64,000 nt of DNA from Isoetes taiwanensis (Eukaryota > Streptophyta > Lycopodiopsida > Isoetales > Isoetaceae). Below are positions 60,896-64,000 of this stretch, piece by piece (the stretch's first letter is position 1; every line of letters begins with the position of its first letter). Below the pieces are notes generated by a model. It worked only from the letters and a program-made list of their open reading frames with translations. It had not been told where the DNA came from and did no database searches. The stretch covers positions 7,094,445-7,158,444 of the forward strand of contig JAJEKV010000008.1 of assembly GCA_021234155.1 (NCBI GenBank). The letters run 5' to 3'. The position numbers and the translations under genes were made by a program.

Positions 60896-62986
60896 TTATT
60901 CCATTTCACAACTCTTTTCATGCATCAGCATCAGCCTTTTCAGGGTATGTATCATATCCCCAACGTTGTATAAAACTCCAGGGAATTGTTCTTCCTGCAG
61001 ATACTTTAGGACTGTTCTGCGTACCTCTAACTTGCCAAAACCATTCTTGGCAAAGGTATCCATTAGGTTAAGAATATCTCTGGCAGCCATGTCATGGTCT
61101 GAATGTGCGTACACATAAGGTAGAATTTGTGAAATTATTACCTTTAGTGCATGCCAATATGGTCTGCAACTATCAGCTTTCACAAATTTGTATACATCGA
61201 AAGGTAATTTGTTTCTCTTATCATACCTTGAAATCTCGAACAGACCTCTACTTCTATCTATCACCTTAATGTTGACATTGAGGAAGTTAATACTGTAGCC
61301 ATGCTTTTCATCTCCATCAATTACATATTCTGTTTCATCTTTAATGCCCAGATGCTGCATGTTGTATACAGTAGTCTCAGCTTCCTTATCAAAGAATTCA
61401 GTAATGTTATTTGCATTCAGTATACTAAGGTCATCAATATATCTTGCAGCGTTTTCAAATTTCTTAATATCATTGAATCTCCCTTTGTGAGCAAGTTTTA
61501 ACATGAACCTTAATTAGGTGCCAAGCAAGGTATAAATTACACCATCTTTGGGCTACAAGAAAATCCCATAGAGATGCCTTTCTTCGACGCCATATATCTT
61601 TTCAGATTGTAGGTAGCAATTTGATAATAACCACCCATTTATTGCCTTAAGTTTGTCCTTTTCCACCACGGACCAGCATGTTTTGTTCAAGTCTTTTTTG
61701 AGGTGTCTTTCCCATTTTATCTCAAACTTTTCAGCATTGCCTTTTATCAGCATGTGTAACAGCTGGTGCTCTTTTCTCATATGTTCCCAAGCAAGTTCAA
61801 TGACATCATTCATGATTTCAATGATACCGTCATCACCGAATACTGGTATGTTTTCATAACATTTTGTTATATCTGCTGAGAAAACATTGCTAATTTTGTA
61901 TGGGAGATTCAGGACAACTTCGTATGAGGAGCTAACCATCCATGATTCATTGATTTTGTTTCTGTTGAACAGCCTGTATGGGGCAGTTTGCCTTAGGCAT
62001 AATTGAGGCCACATCTCAATAATGTTACTTAACACTGCAGTGATCCATTGCGCACAATATGAGAAAATAGAGTTACTAGCATTTGTCAGCCATCTATATT
62101 CAGCCTTGTGGGCTTTGTAACAAGCCATAAGATACGGTAATTTACCATTTTTGTTCTGTTCCATGCCCAAGGATTCCTGTATATGATTGTTGCATATTTC
62201 CTTTATTTGCTCAGCACTGTTATGAGTTAACTCAAAGTCGGGTCCATCAAGTCTTGCTCTTGCCATTTCACGGATGTGTTTTTGGCATATAAAGGTCGGG
62301 TTGTTACTGGCTTTGTCTAAGCCAGATATAAACAGATTATGAGTTAACCATTCAATGTTCTTTCTGACAAGTTTGTCATCCCATAGAAATCTTTTGTTAG
62401 GAAGCTTTTCCTTTACTTGTACTATTTCACTATGGGCATACTGCAGTAGCATCAAAGTGATCTGACCAGTATCCATGTCTGTTAACTCCATGGTCTCGTA
62501 CTTATGAACTTCCCAAAATTGTTTGCAGAGTTTGAGAAATTCCTCTCTAAACTTCTGTATACTAAGGCCACAATCAGGGATGTGGTTCAGACCATTGGCA
62601 AATGCCTTTCTTAGTTTCATGCAATGGACTATTCCCAAGTCTGTTGTTCTTACATGCCCTATATTAGGGTCAATGTATTTAGCCATGTTGGGATTTAAGC
62701 ATGGACATCTAGCCTCATTGTCTTCAGCAAAGATAGCAAAGGGTTTATAAACTTTTTCCTTTATCTGATCAACATACCTCCATGCAAAAGTTGTGTTCTC
62801 TACCAGTTCCACACCTTTTTCTTGTAGAGTTTCCTCTAATATCAAGGAAAAGATCTTTCTGATATCAATCTTGTCTAATGCCTTACATAAAAAAGTAAAG
62901 TGCACAATTTTTCTATCATTAGCATTTTTAATGTTTTTCAGATGTCTTTTCCCGCTGGAATCTTTAACAATACATCTGGTCTGCAC
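60896..62986 (-). pseudogene. Penelope/telomerase-like reverse transcriptase, copy 2
   Basis: Same protein as in copy 1 but broken at a different place. The N-terminal domain, K.HK block and motif A (DITKCYENIP) lie in one 477-codon frame. The frame is lost around 61505-61590, over motif B, then resumes with YIDD (motif C), the IDGDEKHGYSINFLNV block and a full C-terminus. That C-terminal region (HSDHDMAARD...FAKNGFG) has the thumb pattern of Penelope-type RTs. The frame loss coincides with CTG positions that read differently in copy 1, so it may be a consensus error. An extra ~18 bp relative to copy 1 lies near 62.83 kb. Confidence 0.75.
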
Positions 62987-63132
62987 CTACATAACACAGT
63001 TTATTAGTTTAAAAGGCGTAATCAGACATTATCTACCTATTAATTTATAACACTAATTCAGTAAAATAGTCATTGTATTGAAAGAACAGCAAAAGCTGAT
63101 ATGACAAATGCCTTGTACTATAGAACAGTACA

Positions 63133-64000
63133 TTATTCTTGGGATTCCATCACAATTTCAATATCAGCTGGAGTGTTTTCCTCAAGAGTGATGATCTTGT
63201 TCCCATCTTTGGTTATTGTGCAGGCCTCCTCCTTGTTTCCAGCCCCATTAGCAGTGGTATGCTTATCAGGAATGCTGCTACATTTGTTCAAAGTGGGATC
63301 CACAGTAATTCTTGGAGCTAACCTCGGTGTAAACTTAGGTGCAGGTTTACTATACTTGGTTTTGAAGACATTCTTCTTTTTGTAACCTTGATTTTTAGCA
63401 CTCTGATCAACATTGTCCAGCAGAAAGGAGATAGGTTTAACCGTCTTCTCTACTATATCTGCCATTCTATTATTGCCAAAAAGACTCCTCAGGTTAGCTC
63501 CAGAATCTTCAGCATACTTCAAAGTCATATTGATCATGACTTTTCGAACCTCTAGATACGAAATATAGCCAATGACAGCAGGTTTCATAACTTTATTCAG
63601 AAGCTTGGATATAGCTACCATTTTCATAATAGGTGTGGAGTCTTCATAGACGTCATCCAAGTGGTTTAGTAGAAACCATATGCCATGGTCCAGCCCAATG
63701 ATGCCACAATGACATGTGGAATTCTTGTTCTTGAAGCATTTACACTTAAAATATGGGCAGTGCGTGCGCCACATCCTTTTCAAAAAGAAATCATCCCTTG
63801 TTTCATTTGGAAAGGCCATGTGGCCTCTTTGGCAGACCTGTATAGCTGGGTCCTTAATGCATACCTCATCAAAGAATGCCATATCAAAGTTAACATCAGG
63901 GTTAATATATGAGAATGTTTTTTCAAGCCTGGTGGCAGTAGCCTTAGCATTTAAGATCTCATCTTTTGTGATACCTGCAAGTGCAATCCAAGTCTCCAGA
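63133..64000 (-). CDS. Cys-rich protein of the retroelement, copy 2 (partial)
   Basis: C-terminal part of the second copy of the 469-aa protein; the frame stays open to the window edge, so the N-terminus lies outside. The Cys cluster CPYFKCKCFK...CHCG and the Lys-rich and acidic tails match copy 1 with few substitutions (for example Arg for Lys near FGNN). Confidence 0.6.
   Translation of the reverse strand, partial: LETWIALAGITKDEILNAKATATRLEKTFSYINPDVNFDMAFFDEVCIKDPAIQVCQRGHMAFPNETRDDFFLKRMWRTHCPYFKCKCFKNKNSTCHCGIIGLDHGIWFLLNHLDDVYEDSTPIMKMVAISKLLNKVMKPAVIGYISYLEVRKVMINMTLKYAEDSGANLRSLFGNNRMADIVEKTVKPISFLLDNVDQSAKNQGYKKKNVFKTKYSKPAPKFTPRLAPRITVDPTLNKCSSIPDKHTTANGAGNKEEACTITKDGNKIITLEENTPADIEIVMESQE

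Larger units (their letters stand above)
58155..64000 (-). mobile_element. Retroelement unit, copy 2 (runs off the window)
   Basis: Second tandem copy, uninterrupted. It carries the empty Helitron target at 58376/58377. Gene order is as in copy 1. The window ends inside its Cys-rich ORF, so the outer boundary is unseen. Confidence 0.7.

Noticed and set aside
29770-64000. Hammerhead ribozyme in the retroelement, expected in some Penelope-like elements
   Set aside because: I looked for CTGATGA plus GAAA cores on both strands near the unit junctions and found none with supporting stems. A covariance-model search would settle it.
1-64000. CRISPR array or prokaryotic operon
   Set aside because: No regularly spaced short repeats with unique spacers, and the gene structures are intron-bearing and plant-like.

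Overview
This is nuclear DNA from a land plant. Introns obey plant splice rules, there is a complete plant-type laccase gene, and most of the rest is transposable-element sequence: Helitrons, LINE debris, tRNA-Met-primed LTR elements, MITEs and a Penelope/telomerase-like retroelement. A DNA polymerase iota-like gene, to my knowledge not reported from flowering plants, leans towards a large-genome seed-free lineage such as a fern or lycophyte. That is inference only.

Gene-bearing part (about 2.8-11.7 kb). Two protein genes lie on the minus strand and both give gap-free in-frame exon models: a six-exon laccase (571 aa) and a twelve-exon Y-family translesion polymerase (662 aa) with an iota-like catalytic core and an eta-like tail (UBZ finger plus PIP box). 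Between them sit a poly(A)-tailed 1.4 kb retroposed segment with a 16-bp target-site duplication, a perfect 45-bp inverted repeat and a short MITE. LINE fragments and GAATA arrays flank this part at 0.8-2.6 kb and 12-18.8 kb. A complete 462-bp TRIM element sits at 16.9 kb inside an older foldback element.

Middle part (18.8-28.2 kb). A non-coding LTR retrotransposon on the minus strand has the order LTR - short internal - LTR - short internal - truncated LTR. One internal segment carries a 3.04 kb Helitron and one LTR carries a 311-bp hAT MITE. The sister copies in the same window preserve both empty sites.

Right part (29.8-64 kb). Two tandem copies of a ~6.6 kb unit encode, on the minus strand, a Lys-rich protein with an NLS-like patch, a Cys-rich protein with a CxC cluster, and a YIDD reverse transcriptase resembling Penelope-like/telomerase-clade enzymes. 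Copy 1 is split by a 21,780-bp block of five Helitrons (H1-H5) joined end to end in one orientation, with no host bases at the junctions. Copy 2 holds the unoccupied A|T target site. H2-H3 and H4-H5 repeat as a ~8.6 kb dimer, and H3 is a chimera of two Helitron subfamilies. No Rep/helicase gene is present, so all six Helitrons are non-autonomous.

Caution on sequence quality. Between near-identical repeats, many differences sit at CAG/CTG positions, which appear in one copy as CG-containing strings with indels. Several frame breaks in the reverse-transcriptase copies fall exactly there, so they may be consensus errors (for example from methylated cytosines) and not mutations.
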